From NCBI GenBank assembly GCA_016710335.1, contig JADJXQ010000024.1, positions 126,001-190,000 on the forward strand: a DNA stretch of 64,000 nt. The letters run 5' to 3'. Below are positions 1 through 9,762 of the stretch, in pieces; position 1 is the stretch's first letter; every line of letters starts with the position of its first letter. Below the pieces are notes generated by a model, which had not been told where the DNA came from, searched no databases, and was given only the letters and a program-made list of their open reading frames with translations. The stretch comes from Rhodospirillales bacterium (GTDB lineage Bacteria; Pseudomonadota; Alphaproteobacteria; Rhodospirillales; Defluviicoccaceae). The position numbers and the translations under genes are program-made.

Positions 1-1
1 C

Positions 2-889
2 GACCCAGACGCAGAAACGACGCGGAGGTTCTTCGCGAGCCGCTTCGTGCCACACCGCGTCGGCTTCGGGGATGACGACCAGGGCCTGTTCACCGGCTAT
101 TATGAAGCCGAACTGCACGGGGCCTGGCAGCGCAAACCACCGTTCACGGTCCCCCTCTACGCGCCGCCCCGTGACATGATTACCGCCGATCTGCGGCTGT
201 TCGATCCCGGCCTCGCCGGCCGGCGCATCATCGGCCGCATCAAGGACGGACAGCTCATCCCGTACCACAACCGCGCCGAGATCGACGCTGGAGCCCTGGC
301 GGGCCGGAATCTCGAACTCCTGTGGGTGGATGATCCCATCGACGCGTTTTTTCTCCAGATCCAAGGGTCCGGTCGGGTGCGCATGGCCGACGGGCGCGTG
401 GAGCGCGTCGGATACGCGAGCAAGAATGGGCACCCGTACGTTGCGATCGGCCGGCCGTTGATCGAGCGCGGCGCCATCCCGAAGGAGCAGATGTCCATGC
501 AGGCCATCCGCCGATGGCTCGCCGACCATCCTGCCGAGAGGGACGCAGTCATGAACCTCAATCCCTCGTACGTCTTCTTTCGACGCATCGACGGCGACGG
601 ACCGATTGGAGCGCAGGGAGTGGTTCTGACCCCAGGCCGCAGCCTCGCCGTCGATACGTCGTTGCTGCCCCTCGGAGCGCCAATCTGGCTGGACACCACG
701 GAGCCGCTCAGTCCCGAGACGCCGCTCAGGCGGCTGGTGATCGCCCAGGATACCGGCGGCGCCATCAAGGGCGCGATCCGCGGCGACCTGTTCTGGGGTC
801 ACGGCGACGATGCCGCCGCCAAGGCCGGGGCCATGAAGCAGCAGGGGCGTTACTACCTGCTGTTGCCGAAACCTGCGCCCACATCCTGA
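2..889 (+). CDS. mltA: Membrane-bound lytic murein transglycosylase A, 5'-truncated by the window edge
   Basis: Lytic transglycosylase that cleaves the MurNAc-GlcNAc bond of peptidoglycan with formation of 1,6-anhydro-MurNAc; it normally works as an outer-membrane lipoprotein in the periplasm. The frame is open to the left edge from base 2, so the true start and signal peptide lie outside; a GTG at 47 is internal. Visible family marks are GYYE (bases 95-106) opening the MltA domain, the LQIQGSGR stretch, and a C-terminal 3D domain with AQDTGGAIKG, whose Asp (bases 749-751) is the expected catalytic residue. In many alphaproteobacteria mltA is followed directly by an Smr gene; here three lut genes come first. 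Identity is secure; only the N-terminus is missing. Confidence 0.93.
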   Translation, partial: DPDAETTRRFFASRFVPHRVGFGDDDQGLFTGYYEAELHGAWQRKPPFTVPLYAPPRDMITADLRLFDPGLAGRRIIGRIKDGQLIPYHNRAEIDAGALAGRNLELLWVDDPIDAFFLQIQGSGRVRMADGRVERVGYASKNGHPYVAIGRPLIERGAIPKEQMSMQAIRRWLADHPAERDAVMNLNPSYVFFRRIDGDGPIGAQGVVLTPGRSLAVDTSLLPLGAPIWLDTTEPLSPETPLRRLVIAQDTGGAIKGAIRGDLFWGHGDDAAAKAGAMKQQGRYYLLLPKPAPTS

Positions 890-967
890 CCAACGCCCCC
901 GCTCCCGCACACGCGGCCAACGCACGTCAACCTTGCCATGGTTGAGAATAGTCCGCATTGTTGGGTC

Positions 968-1738
968 ATGAGCCCCTCACCCGCACGCGTCGGTCTGTTC
1001 GTCACCTGTCTCGTCGACCTGATGCGGCCGGCGGTGGGGTTTGCGGCCGTCAAGCTGCTTGAAGATGCCGGATGCGCCGTCTCCGTGCCGCTGGCGCAGA
1101 CGTGCTGTGGCCAGCCGGCCTTCAACTCGGGCGACAACGCCGACGCCGCCGCGCTCGCCCGCCAGGTCATCGACGCGTTCGTCGATTACGACTACGTAGT
1201 GGCGCCGTCCGGATCCTGCTGCGGCACCATCAAGGTGCACTATCCGGAGTTGTTCGCCGACGACCCGGAGATGCTGGAGCGGGCGCGGGACATGGCGGCT
1301 CGCACCTACGAACTGACGACATTCCTCAACGACATTATCAAAGCCGCTCCCGTCGAGGGCCGGTTCGAGAGGGTCGCCACCTACCATGATTCCTGTTCGG
1401 GGCTGCGGGAACTGGGGATCAAGACCCAGCCGCGAGCCCTCCTCGCCGGCATCGCCGGCTTGGAAATCCGCGAGATGCATACCGCCGAGACCTGCTGCGG
1501 CTTCGGCGGTCTGTTCTGCGTCAAGTACCCGGGCATCTCGGAGAAGATGGTCGACGTCAAGGCCGACGACATCATCGCGACGGGCGCCGAGGTGTTGCTG
1601 GGGGGCGACATGGGGTGCCTGATGAACATGGCCGGCCGCCTGCAGCGGCGCGGCGTCGCAATCGAGGTCCGCCATGTCGCGGAGGTGCTCGCCGGAACGA
1701 CGGATACGGCGGCGTCGATCGGCGAGGCACAAAAATAA
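968..1738 (+). CDS. lutA: LutA/LldE-type (Fe-S)-binding subunit of L-lactate oxidation complex
   Basis: Subunit of the LutABC system, which oxidises L-lactate to pyruvate independently of the flavin lactate dehydrogenase LldD. The 256-residue product carries two cysteine-rich CCG domains: TCCGQP (residues 45-50) with SGSCCG (81-86), and HDSCSG (140-145) with ETCCGFGG (174-181) and GGDMGC (212-217). The length matches the family. I chose ATG 968 because the family begins only a few residues before GLFVTCLVDLMRP; an in-frame ATG at 938 would add ten residues. LutB follows after 19 bases and LutC overlaps LutB, so the three form one operon. Confidence 0.92.
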   Translation: MSPSPARVGLFVTCLVDLMRPAVGFAAVKLLEDAGCAVSVPLAQTCCGQPAFNSGDNADAAALARQVIDAFVDYDYVVAPSGSCCGTIKVHYPELFADDPEMLERARDMAARTYELTTFLNDIIKAAPVEGRFERVATYHDSCSGLRELGIKTQPRALLAGIAGLEIREMHTAETCCGFGGLFCVKYPGISEKMVDVKADDIIATGAEVLLGGDMGCLMNMAGRLQRRGVAIEVRHVAEVLAGTTDTAASIGEAQK

Positions 1739-1757
1739 CAAGGGCGGGAGGACGGCG

Positions 1758-3182
1758 GTGGATTCGACCGCACATGCGTTCAAGAACAATGTCAGGACGG
1801 CGCTCGACGACGGAAAGCTGCAGACCGCGCTGAAGCTTTTTCCTGAAGGCTTCCCGGTCAAACGTCGCCTCGCCATGGACCGTCTGCCGGAGTTCGACGC
1901 ACTGCGCGATGCCGCGCGCGACATCAAGAACCACACTCTCGCACACCTGGATCACTATCTCGAGCGCTTCGAGAGCAAGGTCATCGACAGCGGCGGTCAG
2001 GTTCATTGGTGTCCCGACGCGGAGTCGGCGCGGCAGACGGTGCTCGCCATTTGCCGCGACGCCGGCGCCAAGACAGTGACCAAGGGCAAGTCGATGATCG
2101 GCGAGGAAATCGCCATCAACGAAAGCCTCGAGAAGGCCGGGTTGCGCCCCGTGGAAACCGATCTCGGCGAGTACATCATCCAGCTTCGCCACGAGCCTCC
2201 GAGCCACATCATCGCTCCGGCCATTCACCTCTCCAAGGACCAGGTGGCCGAGGCATTCCGCAAGCAGCATACGCACCTGCCGGCCGACCGGCCGCTGGAG
2301 GAACCGGCAGTGTTGCTGGACGAGGCGCGGGCAGTGCTGCGCCGTGAGTTTCTGGCTGCCGATGTCGGCATCACCGGCGCCAACATGCTGGTCGCCGAAA
2401 CCGGCTCGATGGTGCTGGTCACCAACGAGGGCAATGGCGACCTTACCCAGACCCTGCCGCGGGTGCAGATCGTCATCGCCAGCATCGAGAAGGTTGTCCC
2501 GACCCTGGAGGACGCCACGACGATTCTCCGTGTCCTCGCCCGTTCGGCGACCGGGCAGGAAATGTCCGTCTACACGACCTTCACCACCGGTCCAAAACGG
2601 CCCGAAGATCTGGATGGGCCGGAGGCCTACCACGTCGTCCTGCTCGACAACGGCCGCACCAAGATGCTGGGGAGCGAATTCCAGGACATGCTGCGCTGCA
2701 TCCGCTGCGGCGCCTGCATCAATCACTGCCCGGTCTACGGCGCCATCGGCGGCCATGCTTACGGCTGGGTGTATTCTGGTCCCATGGGAGCGGTGTTGAT
2801 CCCTAACCTCATCGGCGTCGAGGCCACCGCCGATCTCCCCAACGCCTCGACGCTGTGCGGGCGCTGCGAGGATGTGTGTCCAATGCGCATCCCCTTGCCG
2901 CGCATGCTGCGGCAATTGCGCGCGCACCAGTTCTCCCGCAACATCGGGCCATCGTCGCAGCGCTACGGCCTCCGCGCCTGGGCATTTCTCGCCCGCCGAC
3001 CCGCGCTCTACCGTCTCGCCATGCGCCTCGGCGTCGGGACGCTTGGCGCCTGGGGCCGCCGCCGCGGTCGGTTTCGCAGCCTGCCGCTGGCGGGCGGCTG
3101 GACGCGGTCGAGGGATCTCGCGGCGCCGGCGGGACAAACGTTCCAGCAGCAATGGTCGGCGCGGGGCGGAGCGCGCTCATGA
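1758..3182 (+). CDS. lutB: LutB/LldF-type iron-sulfur protein of L-lactate oxidation complex
   Basis: Electron-transfer subunit of the LutABC L-lactate oxidation complex, 474 residues. It has an N-terminal LUD domain (roughly residues 60-290) and a ferredoxin-type region with Cys314, 317, 320 and 324 (CIRCGACINHCP) and a second set at Cys367, 370 and 374 (CGRCEDVCP), followed by a basic C-terminal tail. The start is GTG 1758, chosen because GGGAGG lies seven bases upstream; the frame stays open back to 1674 but that stretch lies inside lutA. Its stop overlaps the lutC start as ATGA, which indicates translational coupling. Confidence 0.92.
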   Translation: MDSTAHAFKNNVRTALDDGKLQTALKLFPEGFPVKRRLAMDRLPEFDALRDAARDIKNHTLAHLDHYLERFESKVIDSGGQVHWCPDAESARQTVLAICRDAGAKTVTKGKSMIGEEIAINESLEKAGLRPVETDLGEYIIQLRHEPPSHIIAPAIHLSKDQVAEAFRKQHTHLPADRPLEEPAVLLDEARAVLRREFLAADVGITGANMLVAETGSMVLVTNEGNGDLTQTLPRVQIVIASIEKVVPTLEDATTILRVLARSATGQEMSVYTTFTTGPKRPEDLDGPEAYHVVLLDNGRTKMLGSEFQDMLRCIRCGACINHCPVYGAIGGHAYGWVYSGPMGAVLIPNLIGVEATADLPNASTLCGRCEDVCPMRIPLPRMLRQLRAHQFSRNIGPSSQRYGLRAWAFLARRPALYRLAMRLGVGTLGAWGRRRGRFRSLPLAGGWTRSRDLAAPAGQTFQQQWSARGGARS

Positions 3183-3889
3183 GCAACTCGACCGGTACGT
3201 CGACAAGAGAGTGCCGCGACGCCATGCTGGGCGCCATCCGCGCCTCCCTCGGGCGCGGCGCTCTCGGCGGTGAACAGGCAGCGGAACTCGATCGACGCCT
3301 GGCCGAGCCGCGGCCAAACGTCGTCCCCGCCCGTGGCCGCATCGGCCCGGCGGCGATGACAAATCTTTTCGTTGCAGAGGCGGAACGGGTCAACGCGACG
3401 GTAGAACGCCTCAAGACGGTCGAGGCGGTGCCCTGCGCCGTTGCGGGGTATCTGCGCGGCGCCAATCTGCCGCTGACGGTGCGTGTCGGCACCGATCCCG
3501 TGCTGTCGTCGGTTGACTGGTCGGCCGAGCCCGCGTTGCAGGTAAAGACGGGCAAGGCCGAGGATGCGGATACGACAAGCGTCGCCACCGCGTTCGCGGG
3601 CATCGCCGAAACCGGAACATTGATGCTGCTCTCGGCGCCGGAGTCCCCGACCACCCTCAACTTCCTACCGCCGGTGCACATGGTCCTGCTGCCCGTCGCC
3701 CGCATCGTCGGCGCGTACGAGGATGCCTGGGTGAAGCTCCGCGCAATGCAAACGCACGGCCGGATGCCGCGCGTCGTCAACTGGATCACCGGCCCTTCGC
3801 GGACCGCCGACATCGAACAAACTCTCCTGCTCGGCGCCCACGGTCCGCGTCGTCTGCACATTCTCATTTGCGATGAGCCTGAGGGATGA
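3179..3889 (+). CDS. lutC: LutC/YkgG-type LUD-domain protein of L-lactate oxidation complex
   Basis: Third component of the L-lactate utilisation complex, 236 residues, a LUD-domain protein without iron-sulfur cysteines. The conserved half runs from about residue 75 to the end and includes ATAFAGIAETGTLML and the closing GPSRTADIEQTLLLGAHGP segment, typical of LutC. The start ATG 3179 overlaps the lutB stop. The last 17 bases overlap the Smr gene that follows, so lutABC-smr could be transcribed together. No lutR or lactate permease gene is seen beside the operon. Confidence 0.9.
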   Translation: MSNSTGTSTRECRDAMLGAIRASLGRGALGGEQAAELDRRLAEPRPNVVPARGRIGPAAMTNLFVAEAERVNATVERLKTVEAVPCAVAGYLRGANLPLTVRVGTDPVLSSVDWSAEPALQVKTGKAEDADTTSVATAFAGIAETGTLMLLSAPESPTTLNFLPPVHMVLLPVARIVGAYEDAWVKLRAMQTHGRMPRVVNWITGPSRTADIEQTLLLGAHGPRRLHILICDEPEG

Positions 3890-4484
3890 CAGCGCGCGCC
3901 GGCGCAAGCTGACCGAAGAGGAAGCGGCGCTTTGGCGGAGGGTAGCAGCGCACACCAAGCCCCTGAACAGGCCTGAACCGGACCCGGCCCTGGAACCAGA
4001 ACCGGTTCCACCGGCGCCGGCGGCCGATGGTAGCGCGTCCGCCGCCGGCGACCGTTCTGGCGCGGCGCCCCCCCGACCGCCCCGCCACTTGGTTGCCGCA
4101 CCACCGAGACCGCAGCCGCCCCCACCGCCGCCGGATCGCAGCCACGGCACCGCGTCCGGCATCGACAAGCGCACCTTGACGCGCCTTCGCCGCGGCCTCA
4201 TCCAGGTGGACGGCACCCTCGACCTGCACGGCTTTGGCGCAGACCTCGCCAGGCAGTCTCTGGAGCGTTATTTGGTAGCGTCGCAGGAGTCGGGCCGGCG
4301 CTGCGTGCTGATCATCACCGGGAAGGGCCTGCGCGTCGAAGGCGGCCGCGGCGTGCTGCGCGCATCCGTCCCGCAATGGCTCAACCAGCCCCCCAACCGC
4401 GACCGCGTCCTCGCCTTTGCCTACGCCTCCGCCACCCACGGTGGCATGGGCGCCCTCTACGTCCTCCTCCGCCGCAGGCGGTGA
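3873..4484 (+). CDS. Smr (small MutS-related) domain protein
   Basis: Smr domains are found at the MutS2 C-terminus and in stand-alone proteins that act as DNA or RNA nickases; the role of this alphaproteobacterial group is not established. The 203-residue protein has a basic, charged N-terminus, a proline-rich linker (about residues 35-95), and an Smr domain from about residue 114 to the end with DLHG (117-120), TGKG (149-152) and ATHGGMGALYVLLRR near the C-terminus. It starts inside the end of lutC. In relatives this gene usually follows mltA directly. The linker is unusually rich in Pro for this short family. Confidence 0.85.
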   Translation: MSLRDDSARRRKLTEEEAALWRRVAAHTKPLNRPEPDPALEPEPVPPAPAADGSASAAGDRSGAAPPRPPRHLVAAPPRPQPPPPPPDRSHGTASGIDKRTLTRLRRGLIQVDGTLDLHGFGADLARQSLERYLVASQESGRRCVLIITGKGLRVEGGRGVLRASVPQWLNQPPNRDRVLAFAYASATHGGMGALYVLLRRRR

Positions 4485-4513
4485 ATACGGAAGTCGTTCA
4501 CACCCGCGAGCGT

Positions 4514-5830
4514 CTACAAAATGAACTTGGACAGATCGGCGTTCTTGGCGAGGACGCCGACGCGCTCGCGGACGTCGGTTGCGTCGATCGTCACTGTTTC
4601 GCCGCCGCGCTCGGAGGCCGTGAAGCTGATGTCCTCAACCAACTTTTCCAGGACGGTCTGCAGGCGGCGGGCGCCGATGTTCTCGACGCCGTGGTTGATT
4701 TCGGCGGCAAGATTGGCGATTTCGTGGATGCCGTCATCAGTGAAGTCGAGGGTGACGTTCTCGACACCCATGAGCGCCCGATACTGCTTGATCAGGCTGG
4801 CCTGCGGCTCGGTGAGGATGCGGACGAAGTCCTCGCGAGTCAGCGCCTTCAGTTCCACCCGGATCGGCAATCGCCCCTGCAGCTCGGGCAGCATGTCTGA
4901 AGGCTTGGCGAGGTGAAAGGCTCCGGACGCAATGAACAGGATGTGGTCAGTGGCGACGTTGCCATGCTTGGTGTTGACGATGGTGCCCTCGATCAGCGGC
5001 AGCAGGTCGCGCTGCACGCCTTCGCGACTGACGTCGGCGCCGCCGATGCGCTCGGATCGGCCGGTGATCTTGTCGATCTCGTCGAGAAACACGATGCCAT
5101 TGTTCTCGACCGCGTCGATCGCTTCCTTGGTCACTTTCTCCTGGTCGAGGAGATTGTCGGCCTCATCGCTGAGCAGAACGTGGTAGGAGTCGGCCACCGT
5201 CATCTTGCGCTTTTTCGCAGGCGGGCCGCCGAACGCCTTGCCGAACATTTCACCCAGATTGAGCATGCCCATCTGTGCGCCCGGCATGCCCGGGATGTCG
5301 ATGGTCGGCAGGTTCAGCCCTCCGGCGTCCCGCACCTGGACCTCGATCTCCCGGTCGTCCAGTTCGCCGTCGCGGAGCCTGCGACGGAAGTTCTCCCGCG
5401 TCTCCTTGCTGGCGTTGTCGCCGACCAGGGCGGTGATCACCCGCTCCTCTGCCGCCGCCTCGGCCTTGGCATGCACCTGCTTGCGTAGCCGCTCCTTGGT
5501 CATGTGTATGGAAATCTCGACCAAGTCGCGGATGATCTGCTCGACGTCGCGGCCGACGTAGCCGACTTCCGTGAATTTGGTGGCCTCAACCTTGAGAAAC
5601 GGCGCCTGCGCAAGGTTGGCGAGGCGGCGCGCGATCTCCGTTTTGCCGACGCCGGTGGGGCCGATCATCAGGATGTTTTTCGGCAGCACCTCCTGACGCA
5701 TTTCGTCGTCAAGCTGCTGCCGTCGCCAGCGGTTGCGGAGCGCGATGGCAACGGCCCGCTTCGCGTCGTTCTGGCCGACGATGTGGCGGTCAAGCTCGGA
5801 GACGATCTCGCGGGGGGTGAGATAGGTCAT
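4514..5830 (-). CDS. hslU: ATP-dependent protease ATPase subunit HslU
   Basis: AAA+ unfoldase of the cytoplasmic HslUV (ClpYQ) protease; hexamers feed unfolded substrate into HslV. The 438-residue product has Walker A GPTGVGKT (57-64), the pore motif GYVG (90-93), an intermediate domain (about 110-230), Walker B VFLDEID (247-253) and the C-terminal tail ending KFIL that docks into HslV. Length and motifs are standard. The start codon overlaps the hslV stop as ATGA, so hslV-hslU are coupled on the minus strand. Confidence 0.98.
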   Translation of the reverse strand: MTYLTPREIVSELDRHIVGQNDAKRAVAIALRNRWRRQQLDDEMRQEVLPKNILMIGPTGVGKTEIARRLANLAQAPFLKVEATKFTEVGYVGRDVEQIIRDLVEISIHMTKERLRKQVHAKAEAAAEERVITALVGDNASKETRENFRRRLRDGELDDREIEVQVRDAGGLNLPTIDIPGMPGAQMGMLNLGEMFGKAFGGPPAKKRKMTVADSYHVLLSDEADNLLDQEKVTKEAIDAVENNGIVFLDEIDKITGRSERIGGADVSREGVQRDLLPLIEGTIVNTKHGNVATDHILFIASGAFHLAKPSDMLPELQGRLPIRVELKALTREDFVRILTEPQASLIKQYRALMGVENVTLDFTDDGIHEIANLAAEINHGVENIGARRLQTVLEKLVEDISFTASERGGETVTIDATDVRERVGVLAKNADLSKFIL

Positions 5831-6372
5831 AAGCGCTCGATGACGAGGTTGCGGTTGGTATAGATGCAGATGTCGGCGGCAATTTCCATTGCTCGACGCG
5901 CCACCGCCTCTGCGTCCATGTCGTCGCGATCCATCAGCGCCCGCGCCGCGGCCAACGCATAGTTGCCGCCGGAGCCGATGGCGATCACCCCGTCCTCCGG
6001 CTCCAGCACGTCGCCGGTGCCGGTGAGCACCAGCGAGCGGTTGCGGTCGGCCACCGCCATCATCGCCTCCAGCCGGCGCAGGTAGCGGTCGGTGCGCCAG
6101 TCCTTGGCAAGTTCGACGCAGGCTCGCGCCAACTGCTTCGGATACTGCTCCAGCTTGGCTTCCAGCCGTTCGAACAAGGTGAAGGCGTCGGCGGTCGCGC
6201 CGGCGAAGCCGGCGATCACGGCATCGTCAGAGAGGCGGCGCACCTTACGGGCGTTGGACTTGATGACCGTGTTGCCGAGGCTGACCTGACCATCTCCGGC
6301 GACCACCACGCCGCCGTCCTTGCGCACTGCAAGGATCGTTGTGCCGTGCCAAGTGTTGTCGCTGTGGCCCAC
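5827..6372 (-). CDS. hslV: ATP-dependent protease peptidase subunit HslV
   Basis: Threonine peptidase subunit of HslUV, forming a double hexamer in the cytoplasm. I chose GTG 6372, giving 181 residues, the family's usual size; the frame continues upstream to an ATG at 6468 but that would add about 32 residues without family likeness and would overlap the likely promoter. The catalytic Thr is Thr11 in [13 protein letters not shown], exposed after loss of a ten-residue leader. Other marks are AGDGQVSLG and the C-terminal ICIYTN segment. First gene of the hslVU operon. Confidence 0.96.
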   Translation of the reverse strand: MGHSDNTWHGTTILAVRKDGGVVVAGDGQVSLGNTVIKSNARKVRRLSDDAVIAGFAGATADAFTLFERLEAKLEQYPKQLARACVELAKDWRTDRYLRRLEAMMAVADRNRSLVLTGTGDVLEPEDGVIAIGSGGNYALAAARALMDRDDMDAEAVARRAMEIAADICIYTNRNLVIERL

Positions 6373-6439
6373 TGCTGGTCCTGTTCCGTCTCTACCGATT
6401 GCAGGAAGTAAAGGATGTTTTCTGAAGAGCTGTCCCGAC

Positions 6440-6468
6440 CATGTAAGCCGGCGCTCGATCGCGGTCAA
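6440..6468 (-). promoter_or_regulatory. Candidate hslVU promoter (RpoD/RpoH-like)
   Basis: Reading the minus strand, TTGACC (6468-6463) and TACATG (6445-6440) are separated by 17 bases, about 70 bases upstream of the chosen hslV GTG. The -35 hexamer sits in CCCTTGACC, which contains the CTTGA core of alphaproteobacterial heat-shock promoters. The -10 fits either factor only loosely, so this is suggestive. Confidence 0.4.
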
Positions 6469-6560
6469 GGGTAGCCCGGGAGTGGCGCCGAACGCTTCCG
6501 GTTGGCGTGCGGGGCGCGATCCTGATAGAACGGCGGCCTTCCTCAGCGGAGTTTTGCGTC

Positions 6561-7184
6561 ATGCCAATTGCAAGTGCGGGACGAACGGCGACGGTCGAGC
6601 GGTCGACGACGGAAACCGCGGTGACCGCGACCGTGAACCTGGACGGCGATGGCCGCTACCAAGTCGCCACCGGCATCGGCTTCCTCGACCACATGCTGGA
6701 GCAGTTGGCGCGCCATAGTTTGATGGACCTGGATTTACGGGCGAAAGGCGACCTCCACATCGATCCGCACCACACTGCCGAGGACAGCGGCATCGCCCTT
6801 GGCCAGGCGGTAAGCCGCGCCCTCGGCGAGCGGCGCGGCATCCGCCGCTTCGGCTCGGCCCTGTCCGCCATGGATGAAACTCTTACGAGGGTGGTGATCG
6901 ACGTGTCTGGCCGGCCCTACCTGGTGTGGACGGTGGCGTTCAGTCAGGACCGCCTCGGCGGCCTCGACACCGAGATGATCCGGGAGTGGTTCCAGGCATT
7001 CGCGTTCAACGCCGGTCTGACCCTGCATGTGGAAACCCTCTACGGGGTCAACAACCATCACATCTGTGAGTCGTGCTTCAAAGGGCTGGCGCGGGCGCTC
7101 CGGGACGCTATCGAGATCGACCCGCGCAAAGCCGACACGGTGCCCTCGACCAAGGGCACCCTCGCCGAAACCGAAACCTGCTAG
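6561..7184 (+). CDS. hisB: Imidazoleglycerol-phosphate dehydratase
   Basis: Dehydrates imidazole glycerol phosphate to imidazole acetol phosphate, step six of histidine synthesis. The 207-residue product is the monofunctional type without a histidinol-phosphatase domain. Manganese-binding motifs are visible: [12 protein letters not shown] (41-52), [12 protein letters not shown] (66-77) and NNHHICES near the C-terminus. ATG 6561 fits the family start and has a GCGGAG about 10 bases upstream; an in-frame ATG at 6507 would add 18 unlike residues. First gene of the plus-strand cluster hisB-DUF2628-hisH-hisA-hisF-hisE, divergent from hslVU. Confidence 0.97.
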   Translation: MPIASAGRTATVERSTTETAVTATVNLDGDGRYQVATGIGFLDHMLEQLARHSLMDLDLRAKGDLHIDPHHTAEDSGIALGQAVSRALGERRGIRRFGSALSAMDETLTRVVIDVSGRPYLVWTVAFSQDRLGGLDTEMIREWFQAFAFNAGLTLHVETLYGVNNHHICESCFKGLARALRDAIEIDPRKADTVPSTKGTLAETETC

Positions 7185-7209
7185 CCGCCGGGCGGCCGGC
7201 CGATACGCA

Positions 7210-7602
7210 ATGCGCATCTATACCGTTCATCTCCGCCGCGAGGGTCTGGATCCGGACCGCGACATCGTCCTGGTCAAGGAAGGGTTCAACTGGCCGGCGC
7301 TGTTTTTCTCGCTTCTGTGGGCCCTGTGGCACGGGCTATGGCTGGTCGCGCTCGGGCTGGTCCTGGCGGAGGTTATCCTCGGCGCGACGATGCGCGTCCT
7401 TGGCGCCGGGCCCTGGATCGAAACCGCGATATCCACCGGTGTGGCGGTAATCTTTGCGTTCATCGCTAACGACCTGCACCGCTGGACCCTGAAGCGGCGC
7501 GGGTTTGTCGAAGCCGGAGTGATTGCCGGCAGCAACCGGCATAGTGCCGAAGTGCGGCTGTTCGACCGCAACCCGGACCTTTTCGATGGATGTGCATCGT
7601 GA
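7210..7602 (+). CDS. DUF2628 inner-membrane protein within the his operon
   Basis: Small membrane protein of unknown function, 130 residues. A soluble N-terminus with IYTVHLRR and [16 protein letters not shown] is followed by hydrophobic segments at about residues 29-58 and 73-88, then a polar tail with [14 protein letters not shown]. The motif [19 protein letters not shown] is typical of DUF2628. The gene is wedged between hisB and hisH, 25 bases after hisB and overlapping hisH; the same placement is common in alphaproteobacteria, but no role in histidine synthesis is known. ATG 7210 was chosen because upstream sequence in this frame lies within hisB. Confidence 0.85.
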   Translation: MRIYTVHLRREGLDPDRDIVLVKEGFNWPALFFSLLWALWHGLWLVALGLVLAEVILGATMRVLGAGPWIETAISTGVAVIFAFIANDLHRWTLKRRGFVEAGVIAGSNRHSAEVRLFDRNPDLFDGCAS

Positions 7603-8243
7603 GCGTCGCGATCATCGACTACGGCTCGGGGAACCTGCGCTCGGCCGCCAAGGCGTTTGAGCGCGCCACCGCAGACGCCGGCCGAAGCGAAGATGTTCTG
7701 GTCACTTCCGACCCGCATGCCGTGCGCCCCGCCGACCACATTGTGCTTCCGGGCGTGGGGGCGTTCGGCGACTGCCGCCGCGGTCTGGACGCGATTGCGG
7801 GCATGACGGATGCGCTGGAAGACGCGGTGCTGCTCCGTGGTCGACCATTCCTCGGCATTTGTGTGGGCATGCAGCTCATGGCGGAAACCGGGCTGGAGCA
7901 TGGCAGCCACCCCGGGCTCGGCTGGATCCCGGGGCAAGTGGCGCCATTGAAGCCCTCGGATCCTCAGCTCAAGATCCCGCACATGGGCTGGAACGAGCTC
8001 GACCTGCGCGCCTCGGATCATCCCGTGTTCGCCGCACTGCCGCCGGCGCCCCATGCCTATTTCGTGCACAGCTTCGGGTTCCTGCCTTCCGACCCGACGC
8101 ACATCCTCGCCACCGTCGACTACGGTGGCGCCGTCACGGCGGTGATCGGCCGGGACAACATCGTTGGGACGCAGTTTCATCCCGAGAAAAGCCAGTCGGT
8201 CGGCCTGCGGCTGATCGCCAACTTCCTGGACTGGCGCCCATGA
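7599..8243 (+). CDS. hisH: Imidazole glycerol phosphate synthase, glutamine amidotransferase subunit
   Basis: Glutaminase half of the HisFH synthase; releases ammonia from glutamine and channels it to HisF. The 214-residue protein is a class I amidotransferase with Cys88 in FLGICVGMQ and the His194/Glu196 pair in QFHPEKS. I favour GTG 7599, which overlaps the preceding stop as GTGA and gives the usual [14 protein letters not shown] start; an ATG at 7590 would add three residues. The stop overlaps hisA as ATGA. Confidence 0.96.
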   Translation: MSVAIIDYGSGNLRSAAKAFERATADAGRSEDVLVTSDPHAVRPADHIVLPGVGAFGDCRRGLDAIAGMTDALEDAVLLRGRPFLGICVGMQLMAETGLEHGSHPGLGWIPGQVAPLKPSDPQLKIPHMGWNELDLRASDHPVFAALPPAPHAYFVHSFGFLPSDPTHILATVDYGGAVTAVIGRDNIVGTQFHPEKSQSVGLRLIANFLDWRP

Positions 8244-8995
8244 TCTTCCTGCCGGCCATCGACCTCAAGGGCGGTCTTTGCGTGCGCTTGGTGAGGGGCG
8301 AAATGGAGACGGCGGTCGTTTTCAACGACGATCCGGCGGATCAGGCGCGCGTCTTCGAGGATGCGGGCTGCCGCTGGCTCCACGTCGTCGACCTCGACGG
8401 CGCGTTCGCCGGGCGGCCGATGAACATCGCCGCCGTGGAGGCAATATTGGCGGCAACCAAAATGCGAGTCGAACTCGGCGGCGGCATCCGCGACATGGAA
8501 ACGGCTGGTCGCTGGCTGGACCAGGGGGTGGACCGGGTGGTGCTCGGGTCCGCCGCCGTCAACGATCCCGCCTTCGCCCGCGAAGCCTGCCGAGCATGGC
8601 CGCGGCGCGTCGCCATCGGCATCGACGCCCGCGACGGCATGGTGGCGGTGCACGGTTGGGCCAGCGCGACCAAGGTCAAGGCCGCCGACCTGGCGCGGAG
8701 CTTCGAAGCCGATGGCCCGGCCGCCATAATCTATACGGACATCGCCCGCGACGGGACCATGGAAGGTCCCAACATCGCGGCGACAACAGCTTTGGCCGAG
8801 GCAGTGACGACGCCGGTGATCCTCTCCGGAGGAATCTCTTCCATGGATGACCTGGCGACGGTCAGGACGGCGGGTCATGGTTCGGTGGCCGGCGTCATCT
8901 GCGGGCGCGCGATATACGAAGGGCGGGTCGATCCTGGCGCGGCGGTGGCGCTGCTCTCCGGGGCCGCGACCCCGGAGGCGTACCGGCGATGCTGA
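8240..8995 (+). CDS. hisA: ProFAR isomerase (1-(5-phosphoribosyl)-5-[(5-phosphoribosylamino)methylideneamino]imidazole-4-carboxamide isomerase)
   Basis: Amadori isomerase of histidine synthesis converting ProFAR to PRFAR. A 251-residue beta-alpha barrel with the catalytic aspartates at Asp8 (AIDLKGG) and Asp129 (GIDARDG), and phosphate-binding loops ELGGGIR and ILSGGISS. The start overlaps the hisH stop and the end overlaps hisF by seven bases, so the whole block is translationally coupled. Confidence 0.97.
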   Translation: MIFLPAIDLKGGLCVRLVRGEMETAVVFNDDPADQARVFEDAGCRWLHVVDLDGAFAGRPMNIAAVEAILAATKMRVELGGGIRDMETAGRWLDQGVDRVVLGSAAVNDPAFAREACRAWPRRVAIGIDARDGMVAVHGWASATKVKAADLARSFEADGPAAIIYTDIARDGTMEGPNIAATTALAEAVTTPVILSGGISSMDDLATVRTAGHGSVAGVICGRAIYEGRVDPGAAVALLSGAATPEAYRRC

Positions 8996-9762
8996 AGGCG
9001 CGGATCATTCCTTGCCTCGACGTGGATCGGGGACGGGTGGTCAAGGGCGTGAACTTCGTCGACTTGGTCGACGCCGGCGATCCGGTCGAGCAGGCGCGCC
9101 TGTACGATCAGGCCGGCGCCGACGAATTGTGCTTCCTCGACATCACCGCCAGCCACGAGGACAGGGACACGATTCTGGATGTGGTCGCCCGCACCGCCGA
9201 GCAGTGTTTCATGCCGCTGACGGTCGGCGGCGGCATTCGAACCCTGGACGACATCCGCCGGCTGCTGCTCGCCGGGGCGGACAAGGTCTCGATCAACACC
9301 GCTGCCGTGCACCGCCCGGAGTTCGTTCGCGAGGCGGCAGTAAAATTCGGCAGCCAGTGCATCGTCGTCTCGGTGGACGCCAAGTCGACCGGGAAGGGGC
9401 GGTTCGAGATCTTCACCCACGGTGGCCGCAGTCCCACCGGCATCGACGCCGTCGCCTGGTCGCGGCGGATGACCGACTATGGCGCCGGCGAGATCCTGTT
9501 GACCTCCATGGACCGAGACGGGACGAAAATTGGTTTCGACATCCCGCTGACCAGGACCATTTCCGATGCCGTCCCGGTGCCGGTTATCGCCTCAGGCGGC
9601 GTCGGCATCTTGGACCATCTGGTCGAGGGGATCGTCGAGGGGCATGCTTCGGCGGTGCTGGCGGCCTCCATCTTCCATTTCGGCACCTTCACCATCACAC
9701 AAGCAAAGCAACACATGGCGGCGGCAGGCGTGCCGGTGCGTCTCGACGGAGCCGGGGCATGA
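8989..9762 (+). CDS. hisF: Imidazole glycerol phosphate synthase, cyclase subunit
   Basis: Cyclase half of HisFH; uses ammonia from HisH to convert PRFAR to imidazole glycerol phosphate and AICAR. The 257-residue barrel shows Asp11 in [12 protein letters not shown] and Asp130 in VVSVDAKS, the two catalytic acids, plus phosphate sites TVGGGIR and IASGGVG. It starts within hisA and its stop overlaps hisE (ATGA). AICAR feeds purine synthesis; purH lies about 11 kb away. Confidence 0.98.
   Translation: MLKARIIPCLDVDRGRVVKGVNFVDLVDAGDPVEQARLYDQAGADELCFLDITASHEDRDTILDVVARTAEQCFMPLTVGGGIRTLDDIRRLLLAGADKVSINTAAVHRPEFVREAAVKFGSQCIVVSVDAKSTGKGRFEIFTHGGRSPTGIDAVAWSRRMTDYGAGEILLTSMDRDGTKIGFDIPLTRTISDAVPVPVIASGGVGILDHLVEGIVEGHASAVLAASIFHFGTFTITQAKQHMAAAGVPVRLDGAGA

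Noticed and set aside
1572..3152. A 526-codon antisense frame over lutB
   Set aside because: High GC leaves the antisense frame open; the codons are the reverse of clear LutB sequence.
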